Below are positions 17,852 to 25,984 of a DNA stretch of 64,000 nt, piece after piece. The notes beneath the pieces are model-generated. The model saw only the letters and a list, made by a program, of their open reading frames with translations, did not search any database and was not told where the DNA came from. The stretch's first letter is position 1, and each line of letters begins with the position of its first letter. This stretch comes from an uncultured Robinsoniella sp. (GTDB taxonomy: Bacteria > Bacillota > Clostridia > Lachnospirales > Lachnospiraceae), in contig UQGG01000021.1 of NCBI GenBank assembly GCA_900540475.1, positions 60,831-124,830 on the forward strand, in the 5' to 3' direction. The translations under genes and the position numbers were made by a program.

Positions 17852-17902
17852 GAGCTTGTTTGAAAATTGTTTTCTGGCGGGAATGAATTTTCAAACAAGC
17901 TC
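17852..17902. repeat. 17-bp perfect inverted repeat formed by two head-to-head dispersed-repeat units
   Basis: GAGCTTGTTTGAAAATT (17852-17868) and its exact complement (17886-17902) flank a 17-nt loop. Left half reads on into TTTTCTGGC, and the right half read backwards continues as CATTCCCGCC, the two alternative continuations seen in single copies elsewhere. It lies in the 372-bp gap between pabA and malQ. Confidence 0.85.
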
Positions 17903-17992
17903 AAAAGGTCCGTAACTTGCAGATGACCCTATTATATACAAAATCCGCGTTTTCTTCAAGTATAGATTTTAAACGCGTAATTTTAAGTTACC

Positions 17993-18028
17993 AGCTATCC
18001 TCTATTGGCGTAGAGGATAGCTATTTTT
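17993..18028 (+). terminator. Terminator-like hairpin upstream of malQ
   Basis: AGCTATCCTCTA and TAGAGGATAGCT form a perfect 12-bp stem with a 6-nt loop, followed by TTTTTTA on the plus strand. No plus-strand gene precedes it in the 17808-18179 gap, so it would have to end antisense or spurious transcription. The rest of the gap holds the inverted repeat, a partial repeat copy (GAGCCTGTTTGAAAA at 18056) and the malQ promoter. Confidence 0.75.
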
Positions 18029-18114
18029 TATTTTGACGGTTATCTATGTATGTTAGAGCCTGTTTGAAAAACGGGAATCATACAAATTCAATGAAAATGT
18101 AACAAGGATTCTTC

Positions 18115-18143
18115 TTGAATCCCTGTGCAAAGTCCAGTATAAT
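18115..18143 (+). promoter_or_regulatory. malQ promoter
   Basis: TTGAAT (18115-18120), 17-bp spacer and consensus TATAAT (18138-18143), 37 bp before the malQ ATG. Confidence 0.7.
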
Positions 18144-18179
18144 AAACACCATAGTACGTATAACGTAAAGGAGAATTTT

Positions 18180-19700
18180 ATGGTTAATACAAGTAAAGAA
18201 GAGGATACAAGGCGGCTGTCGGGCATCCTGGTGCATCCTACTTCCTTTCCATCCCCTTATGGTATAGGAGACCTGGGAAAAGGTGCCTATGAATTCATTG
18301 ATTTTCTCCAGGAATCCAGCCAGCATCTGTGGCAGGTCCTCCCCCTTGGACCTACCGGATTCTGGAATTCCCCCTATCAAAGCCCTTCTGCATTTGCCGG
18401 GCAGCCATTATTGATCAGCATTGATGATCTGGCTGAACTGGAACTGCTGGAAAAAAATGATCTCCGGGAAATACCTGTGTGGAAAGATCCCAGGAAAGTG
18501 GATTACATTGAAGTAAGGGAATACAAAGAGACTCTTTTTCAAAAAGCTTATGCTGCATTTAAACACACACCCAATAAGATGCTTCTGGAAGAGTATGATG
18601 ACTTTTGTACGGCAAATGTAGATTGGCTGGAAGATTACAGCCTCTTTATGGCGCTGAAAGATAGCCGGGAAGGTGAATGCTGGGCTGACTGGGAGGAAGA
18701 ATTAATTGCTCCTGTGCCGGAAGTACGTGAGCATCTGGAGAAAACCTTAAAAGACGAAATCCGCTATCACAAATTCCTGCAGTTTATCTTCTTTTCCCAG
18801 TGGGCAAAATTAAAAGCATATGCCAATGAAAAAGAGGTATTTATCATCGGAGATATCCCTATCTTTGCAGCATATGACAGCGCAGATGTGTGGGCGGATA
18901 AGGAATTGTTTCAGCTTGACAGTGCAGGCCATCCCACCAGAGTATCCGGTGTTCCCCCGGACTATTTTTCTGCGACCGGTCAGCGCTGGGGCAACCCGCT
19001 CTATGACTGGGACGTTCATAAAAAAGATGGCTATCAGTGGTGGATCAGAAGAATTGCACATCAGCTGAAAATGGTGGATTACCTGAGGATTGACCACTTC
19101 CGGGGATTCGAAGCATACTGGTCCATCCCTGCCGAAGAAGAGACTGCTTTAAATGGCAAATGGGTCAAGGGTCCCTGCGAAGAACTGTTTCTTTCCATTC
19201 AAAAAGAACTGGGTGACAACCTCCCGATTCTGGCTGAAGATCTGGGAATCATCACGCCTGATGTGGAATGGCTCAGAGATATGTTTCATTTTCCCGGTAT
19301 GCGTATCCTGCAGTTTGCATTTCAGGATATGGGGGAAAGCACTTACCTTCCTCATAATTTTACCACAACCAACTGTATCTGCTATACCGGCACCCACGAT
19401 AACGACACTACCACCGGATGGTATCAGAATCTGCCGGATGAGTTAAAAGACAAAATCCGAAGATACGGTAACACCGATGGAGGCAATATAAGCCTTGATC
19501 TGATCCGTTTCTGCATGGGTACAATTGCAAGATTCGCGATTTTCCCCATACAGGATATTCTTCAGCTTGACAGCAGCCACAGGATGAATACACCCGGTGT
19601 TGCTGAAGGAAACTGGGAATTCCGTTATGTTTCACAAGATCTGGACTCCGGGCGTGCCAGATGGCTGCGTGAGACCTCTCATTTATTTGGTCGATATTAA
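18180..19700 (+). CDS. malQ: 4-alpha-glucanotransferase (amylomaltase)
   Basis: 506 residues, the full length of bacterial GH77 amylomaltases. It transfers maltosyl and longer glucan units between malto-oligosaccharides in the cytoplasm. Motifs: HPTSFPSPYGIGDLG at the N-terminus, GDIPIFAAYDSADVW, PPDYFSATGQRWGNPLYDW, YLRIDHFRGFEAYW with the nucleophile Asp, LAEDLG with the acid Glu, and CYTGTHDNDTT. AAAGGAG lies 7 nt before the ATG. It stands alone on the plus strand with its own promoter; an acyltransferase follows after 165 bp. Confidence 0.96.
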   Translation: MVNTSKEEDTRRLSGILVHPTSFPSPYGIGDLGKGAYEFIDFLQESSQHLWQVLPLGPTGFWNSPYQSPSAFAGQPLLISIDDLAELELLEKNDLREIPVWKDPRKVDYIEVREYKETLFQKAYAAFKHTPNKMLLEEYDDFCTANVDWLEDYSLFMALKDSREGECWADWEEELIAPVPEVREHLEKTLKDEIRYHKFLQFIFFSQWAKLKAYANEKEVFIIGDIPIFAAYDSADVWADKELFQLDSAGHPTRVSGVPPDYFSATGQRWGNPLYDWDVHKKDGYQWWIRRIAHQLKMVDYLRIDHFRGFEAYWSIPAEEETALNGKWVKGPCEELFLSIQKELGDNLPILAEDLGIITPDVEWLRDMFHFPGMRILQFAFQDMGESTYLPHNFTTTNCICYTGTHDNDTTTGWYQNLPDELKDKIRRYGNTDGGNISLDLIRFCMGTIARFAIFPIQDILQLDSSHRMNTPGVAEGNWEFRYVSQDLDSGRARWLRETSHLFGRY

Positions 19701-19751
19701 TACTAATCCTGTCTAAAGCTAGAGTGCCCGTTCCAACCGGATGCAGTACCT

Positions 19752-19800
19752 GAGCATGTTTGAAAATTACTTTCTGACAACTGTTCGTCACACTTTGTGA
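19752..19800 (+). repeat. Dispersed intergenic repeat, copy between malQ and plsC
   Basis: GAGCATGTTTGAAAATTACT, then TTCTGACAACTGTTCGTC. Same orientation and register as the copy at 5361 and the left half of the palindrome at 17852. Confidence 0.65.
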
Positions 19801-19865
19801 GATGAAGAATTTCAGGCAAGATCTCATACATAAGAGATAACTAATTAGTAGAAAAGAGAAAAAAG

Positions 19866-20609
19866 ATGATACGTTTTATTATTGTAGTAATTGTTGTAGT
19901 AGGCTTTCTTATTTTATCCATTCCAATCCTGATATTTGAATGGATCCTTGGCAAATTCAATCCCAGGCTGAGAGATATTTCATCTCTGCGGCTGGTTCAA
20001 AACGTTTTTAAGCTGGTTTTATTTGTAAGCGGAACCAAAGCAACCATTATCGGAGCTGAAAATGTCCCCCAGGATGAAGCTGTTCTGTATATTGGGAACC
20101 ACAGAAGCTTTTTTGACATCCTGCTTACCTATTCCAGATGCCCCGGGCTGACGGGCTATGTTGCAAAAGACGGGATGGAAAAGATCCCCCTGCTGTCCCA
20201 CTGGATGAAACGGCTCTACTGCCTGTTCCTGAACCGTGAAGACATTAAGGAAGGTCTGAAGACAATTCTTAAGGGTATTGAACAGATCAAAGCCGGCATT
20301 TCCATGTGTATCTTTCCCGAGGGTACCCGGAACAAGGTGGCAGATGCCCCCATGCTTCCCTTTAAAGAAGGCAGCATGAAAATGGCTGAAAAAACAGGAT
20401 GCGCCATTATCCCCATGGCGATCACAAACTCCGCCGAAATTTTTGAAAATCATTTTCCAAAAATACGTTCCGCACATGTGATACTCCAGTACGGTGCTCC
20501 AATTTACCCAAAAGAATTGAGCAAAGAGGACCGGAAATTCCTTGGGGCATATACGCAAAAAGTAATACAGGGAATGTTGGATGAACATAAAACACTTTCT
20601 CTAAAATAA
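19866..20609 (+). CDS. plsC: 1-acyl-sn-glycerol-3-phosphate acyltransferase family protein
   Basis: 247 residues with one N-terminal hydrophobic helix (residues 1-28) anchoring it to the membrane. The acyltransferase motifs are present: GNHRSFFDIL (HX4D variant with NHRSFFD) around residue 76 and FPEGTRNKV around residue 152. PlsC makes phosphatidate from lysophosphatidate in phospholipid synthesis; sequence alone cannot exclude other lysolipid acceptors. It may be cotranscribed with malQ, but a repeat copy separates them. A strong hairpin terminator follows. Confidence 0.88.
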   Translation: MIRFIIVVIVVVGFLILSIPILIFEWILGKFNPRLRDISSLRLVQNVFKLVLFVSGTKATIIGAENVPQDEAVLYIGNHRSFFDILLTYSRCPGLTGYVAKDGMEKIPLLSHWMKRLYCLFLNREDIKEGLKTILKGIEQIKAGISMCIFPEGTRNKVADAPMLPFKEGSMKMAEKTGCAIIPMAITNSAEIFENHFPKIRSAHVILQYGAPIYPKELSKEDRKFLGAYTQKVIQGMLDEHKTLSLK

Positions 20610-20616
20610 AAATATA

Positions 20617-20660
20617 AGAAGGAATCGTATCCGGGAAATAAGGATACGGTTCCTTCTTTA
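20617..20660 (+). terminator. Terminator between plsC and the convergent retron RT gene
   Basis: GAAGGAATCGTATCC pairs with GGATACGGTTCCTTC (one wobble), followed by TTTATAT. A-rich flank on the left gives a T-run on the other strand, so it can serve both genes. Confidence 0.75.
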
Positions 20661-20686
20661 TATGGGAAAACTACCTGTTCCCTCTC

Positions 20687-21667
20687 TCACTCTGATTTTT
20701 TTAATCGCTCCCTTGCCGACCTAAAATATTCATCCTGGGGATTAACCTGCAGGACAAAGTTAATTTTACCTAGCAGCTGCTGTAGATAGCGTTCAGCCGC
20801 TTCCTTTGATCCGGACTCGTGAGGATTCACATGCTCCAGATGAGATGCTGCACCAAACTTAAGGCAATAGTATACTTCCTGGCGCAGTTTTTTTCTGTAT
20901 TCTTTTGATACCTGGGGCTTTTCATTGACTACAATTCCGGTTACCGCCTGACGCTGTCCTGCCAGGAGTAATTTCGTCTTCTTTTCATTTAATTCAAAAC
21001 CAATTACCTTTAGGAAACTGCGGACCTTATTTTTCACTTTATATGCTTCAAAGCTGCCGGAAAACGTCATATCATCGCAGTATCTGGTATATGTAATTTT
21101 GCGTTTCCCACACCAATTTCCCATGTACTCATCAAAAGGCTTCATCACAAGATTTGATATTGCTGCTGAGGCGGGCGCTCCCTGAGGCAGACAGCCGTTA
21201 TAACAGCAGAGATGGGTCAGCAGCGTACCTACTGAAGGTGGAAAACGTTCACTATGAAATACGCTCTGGTACACCAGTATAAACGGTATGCTTCCAAAAA
21301 AATCATGGATATCCAGTTTCAGAATTTTTTCCTGTCCGGTATGGCAGGATACATTGGTGAGGATGGTGACTCCCTTACGATAGGCAGTTGCATATGACGA
21401 TACCGGAAGACCATCCAGAATATGATGCAGAATACTTCTCTGTACCAGTTTCAAAAGTGTGTCCGGTATGCAGAGCTTTCGACAGGTACCGTCCTGCTTT
21501 GGGATTACTGCTGTGCGGTAGTGATCCGATATATGGTTGCTAAGAGCATACAGACAAGCGATCTGGCGTTCCTCAGACCAATTCATCCCTCCAAACAGTT
21601 GAAATTCCGTAAGCAGCTTCCTGCAATGTTCCCGGGTGCAATATTTCCACAAACTCTGATCTCCCAT
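20687..21667 (-). CDS. Retron-type reverse transcriptase
   Basis: 326 residues, the size of stand-alone retron RTs. Visible motifs in order: AYRKGVTILTNVSCH (the retron NxxxH element, residues 105-109), KLDIHDFFGSI with catalytic Asp119, GCLPQGAPASAAISN (160-172), RYCDDMTFSG with the catalytic YCDD (196-199) and AVTGIVVNEK with the retron VTG element (242-244). It copies part of a structured RNA into msDNA, primed from a guanosine of the same RNA. GGAGG precedes the ATG at 6 nt. The matching RNA gene lies directly upstream. No effector gene is next to it: downstream is a terminator, upstream an unrelated ABC exporter. Confidence 0.93.
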   Translation of the reverse strand: MGDQSLWKYCTREHCRKLLTEFQLFGGMNWSEERQIACLYALSNHISDHYRTAVIPKQDGTCRKLCIPDTLLKLVQRSILHHILDGLPVSSYATAYRKGVTILTNVSCHTGQEKILKLDIHDFFGSIPFILVYQSVFHSERFPPSVGTLLTHLCCYNGCLPQGAPASAAISNLVMKPFDEYMGNWCGKRKITYTRYCDDMTFSGSFEAYKVKNKVRSFLKVIGFELNEKKTKLLLAGQRQAVTGIVVNEKPQVSKEYRKKLRQEVYYCLKFGAASHLEHVNPHESGSKEAAERYLQQLLGKINFVLQVNPQDEYFRSARERLKKSE

Positions 21668-21718
21668 GACTTACCTCCATCTTATGTATTTCAAGCCGGA
21701 CATTCAGATTCAGGCAGC

Positions 21719-21945
21719 TGACAGAGGCAAAACAAAAAGGTGATACGTAAAATGCGAAGCTGTACGAGCCGAAGGCGGCGGTGCACAAGCAGTGTGCAGA
21801 AGTACATCGCAGCAGTTTACGGTGTGCAGGCAGACCTGCACCAATCTGCAATCTTACATATCCGGACAGCGACTCGCTGCCCGGCCAGAGAAAAGATCTC
21901 TGGAAATACTAATGCCTCTGTCAAACTAGTGCCGGGTGGCACTAT
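21719..21945 (-). ncRNA. Retron msr-msd non-coding RNA
   Basis: Read on the minus strand, the element opens with a hairpin TAGTGCC/GGCACTA (21927-21944), then a1 TGACAGAGGCA (21913-21923), closed by its exact complement a2 TGCCTCTGTCA (21719-21729) 205 nt later. After a1 comes TTAG, a possible branching-G context (compare TTAGC in Ec86), then two msr-like stems CCAGAGA/TCTCTGG and CCGGGCAGC/GCTGTCCGG, a third stem GTGCAGG/CCTGCAC, and a long imperfect msd-like stem beginning GTAAAC and ending TTTTAC, with TGCACA/TGTGCA and GCCG/CGGC inside. Order and spacing fit a retron RNA; exact ends are inferred. Confidence 0.82.
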
Positions 21946-21951
21946 GTCTCT

Positions 21952-21981
21952 ATCATACCATAAGTATTGAAGATCTGTAAA
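21952..21981 (-). promoter_or_regulatory. Retron promoter
   Basis: On the minus strand TTTACA (21976-21981), 18-bp spacer, TATGAT (21952-21957). Initiation about 7 nt later would start the RNA just before its first hairpin. Confidence 0.6.
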
Positions 21982-22059
21982 TTTATTTTAACTGATTCTC
22001 GTATCTCCCGGATTCCCTGGCGCCGTGATACGTTGGGTGCAGGCATGTCACGGGTCTTT

Positions 22060-22145
22060 GAATACCATTAACGCCATAATTAAATGATAGAATATCATTA
22101 ACTCTGTAATTAAATTAGGAATATCATTAACTCCGTAATTAATTT
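22060..22145. repeat. Three tandem 29-30 bp repeats
   Basis: Units start at 22060, 22090 and 22119, each reading GAATAYCATTAAC, a short variable part, then TAATTAAAT or close variants. They fill the space between the exporter gene's stop and the retron promoter region. No open frame. Confidence 0.8.
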
Positions 22146-22146
22146 T

Positions 22147-24510
22147 TTATTCCGAAATTAAGTTATATGGAGTAATCTTGCGTATTCTGCCGGCAATCAA
22201 ATATCCTAATACATAACTTACCAAGATAATTCCCGCTATTATTCCAACAACCCCCAGCGGCTGTATGATAAAATTCGCATTCATAACTCCCAGGCTTTTA
22301 AATAACACAGAGATAACCCGGTTCATCGTCAGCATGCTGATGATTCCCCCTGCCACTGCACCGGCTGCAATGGGCGGCATCAGGCTGAATATAATCTGCC
22401 GGATGATCTGTCCTGTCGTAAAACCGATGGATTTCTGGATTCCATAATACTGTTTCTGCCTGGTAATCATCATCCTTATTATCAGATATAGCACCAGGGT
22501 AATAACGAGAATCGTCGTACACAAAATGCCAATTGCAATAATGGTTGTCATTTTTGAATATATATTGATGGTACTGAAGATGACCTCTTTGTTTTTCGTA
22601 AGGGAAATTTCATCCTCTCCGTACATTTTATTTATATGATCCTGAAAGACCGCAAGCGCCCCGTCATCACTCTGGTTCAGATATACATATAGATTACTTT
22701 GCTTAAATGCAGGCAGTATTTCTTCGATCCCCGCCTTCGTCACCATGATATCCATGCCCAGATAAAAGGATCCCTGTGTAAGTCCCGTCACCAGATATTC
22801 TTTCTTTTTATTTCCGGATTCTACTGTGATGGTGTCTCCGATCTCTTTTCCAAGCACCTCTGACAGCAGTGCGCCCATCGCTGCTTCATTATCATGTTTG
22901 GGATAACGCCCTTTATAAATGGTATTGTTTTCAATCACCTGAAAATCTTCTAATACCGTAGCCATGCAGTCGGTACCATTTACCCTGGTACTGAGTGTAT
23001 CGTAATAGAATGTCTTTCTTACATTATCTATGTCCTGAATTTGATTTTGGAAAGATCCTGCTTTTTCATTTTCCGGTACTACCGCTACGAAGTCGGCCAT
23101 TTCGGCTCCTATAATGTTTAAAAAGGAATCTTTATCCAGCGCAATATTGTAATACATGGTCCAGGCAAATAAAGCCACAAACGTTAAAAAGGAAATAATA
23201 ATGCCAATCATAATATTCTTTTTTGTATTCTGCAATGCATTTTTAGCAGCTAAGAGAAAATTCAGGTTTCCCTTGAATTGATCCAGCGCAATTACATTCT
23301 TTCGGAAACTGTGAGTTGCTATTCCTCCCCGGATCGCCAGAATCGGATGAAGATGATTGATTCTGCCGGAAGCAAAAAATGCGATGCTGCCCGTTATCAT
23401 TAGAATCAATACAATCACAATGATACTGATGGCGGCATGGAATCCCTGATGCCACACAATTCCGGTCTGGGCAGAGAACAATTCATTAATCAGAGGCAGA
23501 ACGCCATAAGATGCCAGAATTCCCAGAACGGCGCCTATACCTCCGATCACCGCAAACTGCAGTACAAATGAAATGACGATCTGTCCGCTTGTGTAGCCCA
23601 GTGCTTTCAGTACTCCTACATTTTTCATGTCCTCTTCGATCATATTGATAATCCGAAAACGGATTACCACCATACTGATCAATACAATAATGAGTGCAAA
23701 GCTGATCATAATCGAACCGCCGATATTGGATGTGAGTGTTCTCGCTCGTACCCCCAGTACCGCATCCTGACACCATAAATTCATGGCAGTGCCCTCCAGA
23801 CGCTGCGCCCCGGACATCTGTTTCTTAAAATCCGAAGTCAGATTCACAGAATCCCGATAGTCATCCATCCTTGCGGAAACCAGCGTTCCTAGATTATTCC
23901 ATTCTTTGGATTTCTCCTGGAGATTCTTAAAATCCCCTTCTTTTAAATATGCGCCTATTCCCCCCAGATTAATGGAGCTGGTGAGGGATACATCCTCGAT
24001 AAAACCTGCTATGGTAAACTCATAGGTTTTGTGGTTGAACTGGATATCGAAGGTTTCCCCGGTTTTATGATATCCTCCGGTTTTCATAATATAAGGCAGG
24101 TAAATTCCATTCTGAATGGATGCATCCTCCTCTACCACGTTGAGTTTTGAAATATCCCGGTTATCTCCCAGACTGGTAATTAAAAAGACCTGTTCCAGCC
24201 TGCTGTCACCGTAGGGCAGGGATGCCCCCGGGAAGATCAGAACCTGCTGAGTCTCAACCTGATTTACCCCTTTATAATTCTGTATAAATGTAAGATACTT
24301 ATCCTCTTCATCACTTTTTGGAAGTGCCGCCATAAAATGCGCTCCGTTCAGTTCTTCCATACGGTTCAGGAAGGAACGCTGGTAATTAAAGAATACCAGT
24401 GCTCCCGTATTTAAGATCGTAACTGCAATGACAATTAATAAGAACAATGACAGCATTTGCCCTTTGCTCTTTTTCAGATAAGATTTCATCAGCATCCCTG
24501 TAGTTTCCAT
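22147..24510 (-). CDS. ABC transporter permease, FtsX/MacB type
   Basis: 787 residues with two FtsX domains: an N-terminal helix (about 22-45), an extracellular domain, three helices (about 270-400), then a second similar block ending in three helices. This is the layout of large exporter permeases associated with peptide or antibiotic resistance and with signal export. The ATG at 24510 is chosen because it lies 2 nt after the ATPase stop with GGGGTGG upstream. It pairs with the ATPase encoded next to it. The two-component system encoded upstream probably controls both. The substrate is unknown. Confidence 0.88.
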   Translation of the reverse strand: METTGMLMKSYLKKSKGQMLSLFLLIVIAVTILNTGALVFFNYQRSFLNRMEELNGAHFMAALPKSDEEDKYLTFIQNYKGVNQVETQQVLIFPGASLPYGDSRLEQVFLITSLGDNRDISKLNVVEEDASIQNGIYLPYIMKTGGYHKTGETFDIQFNHKTYEFTIAGFIEDVSLTSSINLGGIGAYLKEGDFKNLQEKSKEWNNLGTLVSARMDDYRDSVNLTSDFKKQMSGAQRLEGTAMNLWCQDAVLGVRARTLTSNIGGSIMISFALIIVLISMVVIRFRIINMIEEDMKNVGVLKALGYTSGQIVISFVLQFAVIGGIGAVLGILASYGVLPLINELFSAQTGIVWHQGFHAAISIIVIVLILMITGSIAFFASGRINHLHPILAIRGGIATHSFRKNVIALDQFKGNLNFLLAAKNALQNTKKNIMIGIIISFLTFVALFAWTMYYNIALDKDSFLNIIGAEMADFVAVVPENEKAGSFQNQIQDIDNVRKTFYYDTLSTRVNGTDCMATVLEDFQVIENNTIYKGRYPKHDNEAAMGALLSEVLGKEIGDTITVESGNKKKEYLVTGLTQGSFYLGMDIMVTKAGIEEILPAFKQSNLYVYLNQSDDGALAVFQDHINKMYGEDEISLTKNKEVIFSTINIYSKMTTIIAIGILCTTILVITLVLYLIIRMMITRQKQYYGIQKSIGFTTGQIIRQIIFSLMPPIAAGAVAGGIISMLTMNRVISVLFKSLGVMNANFIIQPLGVVGIIAGIILVSYVLGYLIAGRIRKITPYNLISE

Positions 24511-24511
24511 C

Positions 24512-25270
24512 TTACCACCCCATTTCTTCCAGGAAATCACGCAGTATGCCTATGCGGTTGTGATCATTTTCATCATAGTCTGTCAAGCGGCATTCTCCAC
24601 AGATGATACCGTCCTTGAGATAAATGATACGATTTCCCCTCAGCGCAGAGCGCAGATCATGTGTCACCATAATGATACTCTGCCCTTCCTGGTGGCAATT
24701 GGAAAAGGTATCTAAAACTGCTTTTCCATGAGCGGAATTCAGTGCACCTGTGGGTTCGTCGGCAAATACGATTTCAGGCCTGTTAATAAGTGCTCGAACG
24801 ATACCTGCTCGCTGTGCTTCTCCGCCGGATAACTGGGACGGGAACTTCTTCCACAGATTTTCTTCCAGTCCTACCTGCTTTAAAAGTTCTTTTCCCCGCT
24901 CCGACACTGCCCTTTTATTCTTATCCGCCAGCAGGCCAACCGCCATAACGTTATCCAATACACTCATATTTTCCAGCAGGTAAATCTGCTGAAAGACAAA
25001 CCCACAGTGTCTGCGCCTGAAAACCGCAAGCTTGTCATTGCTGTAGCCAGATATCTTTGTATTCCCATAGAAGATGTCTCCAAGGGTGGGTTTATCCATG
25101 CCCGACAACGCATATAAAAGAGTGGATTTTCCCGCCCCGGATGCGCCCATTATTACGGTAAAATCTCCTCTCTCAAAACTGATGTCCAGATTTCTCAGTA
25201 CATGCTGTTGCACTCCGTCATTTGAAAACGTCTTACATAATTTATTTGCAGATAATATTGTCTCTCCCAT
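24512..25270 (-). CDS. ABC transporter ATPase (LolD/MacB-type)
   Basis: 252 residues with Walker A MGASGAGKSTLL, Q-loop FVFQQIYLLENMSV, signature LSGGEAQRAGIVRALI and Walker B IVFADEPTGALN, then the switch His in MVTHDLRS. It energises the adjacent FtsX-type permease. Its promoter region contains four 6-mers spaced 11 bp apart, a typical binding site for an OmpR-family regulator, and one is encoded a little further upstream. The last codons leave only 1 nt before the permease ATG. Confidence 0.92.
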   Translation of the reverse strand: MGETILSANKLCKTFSNDGVQQHVLRNLDISFERGDFTVIMGASGAGKSTLLYALSGMDKPTLGDIFYGNTKISGYSNDKLAVFRRRHCGFVFQQIYLLENMSVLDNVMAVGLLADKNKRAVSERGKELLKQVGLEENLWKKFPSQLSGGEAQRAGIVRALINRPEIVFADEPTGALNSAHGKAVLDTFSNCHQEGQSIIMVTHDLRSALRGNRIIYLKDGIICGECRLTDYDENDHNRIGILRDFLEEMGW

Positions 25271-25333
25271 TTCTCTCCTCTTTCAGGCAAATACATGCCC
25301 CTATAAAATAAGATTACCAGTTACGATAAACTC

Positions 25334-25388
25334 ATTCTACACGGAAAATTCTTAGCGTGTCTTTAGCGGATTCTTAACCAATCCTTAA
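25334..25388 (-). promoter_or_regulatory. Activator-dependent promoter with four 11-bp-period operator repeats
   Basis: On the minus strand TTAAGG, TTAAGA, CTAAAG and CTAAGA are each separated by exactly 5 bp (25350-25388), giving an 11-bp period, followed by a TAGAAT -10 element (25334-25339). No good -35 exists at the right distance, as expected if the regulator recruits polymerase. It lies upstream of the ABC ATPase; the likely binder is the response regulator at 27238-27924. Confidence 0.65.
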
Positions 25389-25627
25389 ATGTTAAAATAT
25401 GTGTAATTCCAGGCGTTATGTTATATACTATAACTATTATCCCTGAAAGAAAAGATTCTGCAAATCAAATCTTTCCTATCCGGCAAACCAGTAGCCCATA
25501 AGCTTAAATTTACTGCTAGTACGCAGGCTATCTTCCAAATTGCAAGGTGGAAGATTAAGTGATAGCGGGCTGCGGCAATTGACGACAAAGCGGCTATATG
25601 GAAAATAAACAATTATTAACAGAAAAT
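25389..25627. other. Non-coding stretch with nested inverted repeats
   Basis: Between the operator and the YciI-like gene's promoter. It holds hairpins AAAGATT/AATCTTT (25451-25474) and ATCTTCCA/TGGAAGAT (25530-25555), the latter nested in GCTATC/GATAGC. No gene or known RNA family was recognised. Confidence 0.5.
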
Positions 25628-25656
25628 TTGAGTTTTATGACTACCATGTATATAAT
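25628..25656 (+). promoter_or_regulatory. Promoter of the YciI-like gene
   Basis: TTGAGT, 17-bp spacer, TATAAT, 29 bp before the ATG at 25685. Confidence 0.7.
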
Positions 25657-25684
25657 GGAATAAAAATCATAAGGAGAAAACAAA

Positions 25685-25984
25685 ATGAATTATTTTATGA
25701 TCGAAGGAACTATCCTGAACGCTGATCTCATGACTGATGAAATTATGAAAGAACATATGGCATATACGCAAAAAGCAATGGATGACGGAACCATCCTGAT
25801 CTCCGGGCTGAAAACAGATATGAGCGGTGGAATATTTGTAATGAGAGCGGAATCTATCGAAAAAATAGAAGCTTATCTGTCCCGGGAGCCTTTTAAAATG
25901 CATGGGATCCAGGAATACCGGCTAATTGAATTCGACTGTCATTACTTTAATTCCTGTCCTGCTGAATTTTTCCGGCAAGCCTGA
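25685..25984 (+). CDS. YciI-like (YCII-related) protein
   Basis: 99 residues with the ferredoxin-like YCII pattern: MNYFMIEGTIL strand, a helix with the conserved His (KEHMAYTQKAMDDG), GGIFVMRAESIEKIEAYLSREPF, then the closing strand EYRLIEFD. Family members are small dimeric proteins of mostly unknown function, often fused to or beside oxidoreductases. AAGGAG precedes the start. Its tail overlaps the convergent histidine kinase gene by 38 nt, so the two transcripts run into each other. Confidence 0.8.
   Translation: MNYFMIEGTILNADLMTDEIMKEHMAYTQKAMDDGTILISGLKTDMSGGIFVMRAESIEKIEAYLSREPFKMHGIQEYRLIEFDCHYFNSCPAEFFRQA

Noticed and set aside
22023..22057. Terminator for the exporter gene (CCGTGA/TCACGG)
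   Set aside because: The stem is only 6 bp with a long loop and no T-run follows.
22060..22145. CRISPR array
   Set aside because: Units are directly adjacent without unique spacers and no cas genes occur in the window.
20687..22146. Diversity-generating retroelement or group II intron
   Set aside because: The RT has LPQGAPxS and VTG retron features, no SQ-type DGR motif 4, no template/variable repeat pair was seen, and there is no maturase or domain V.
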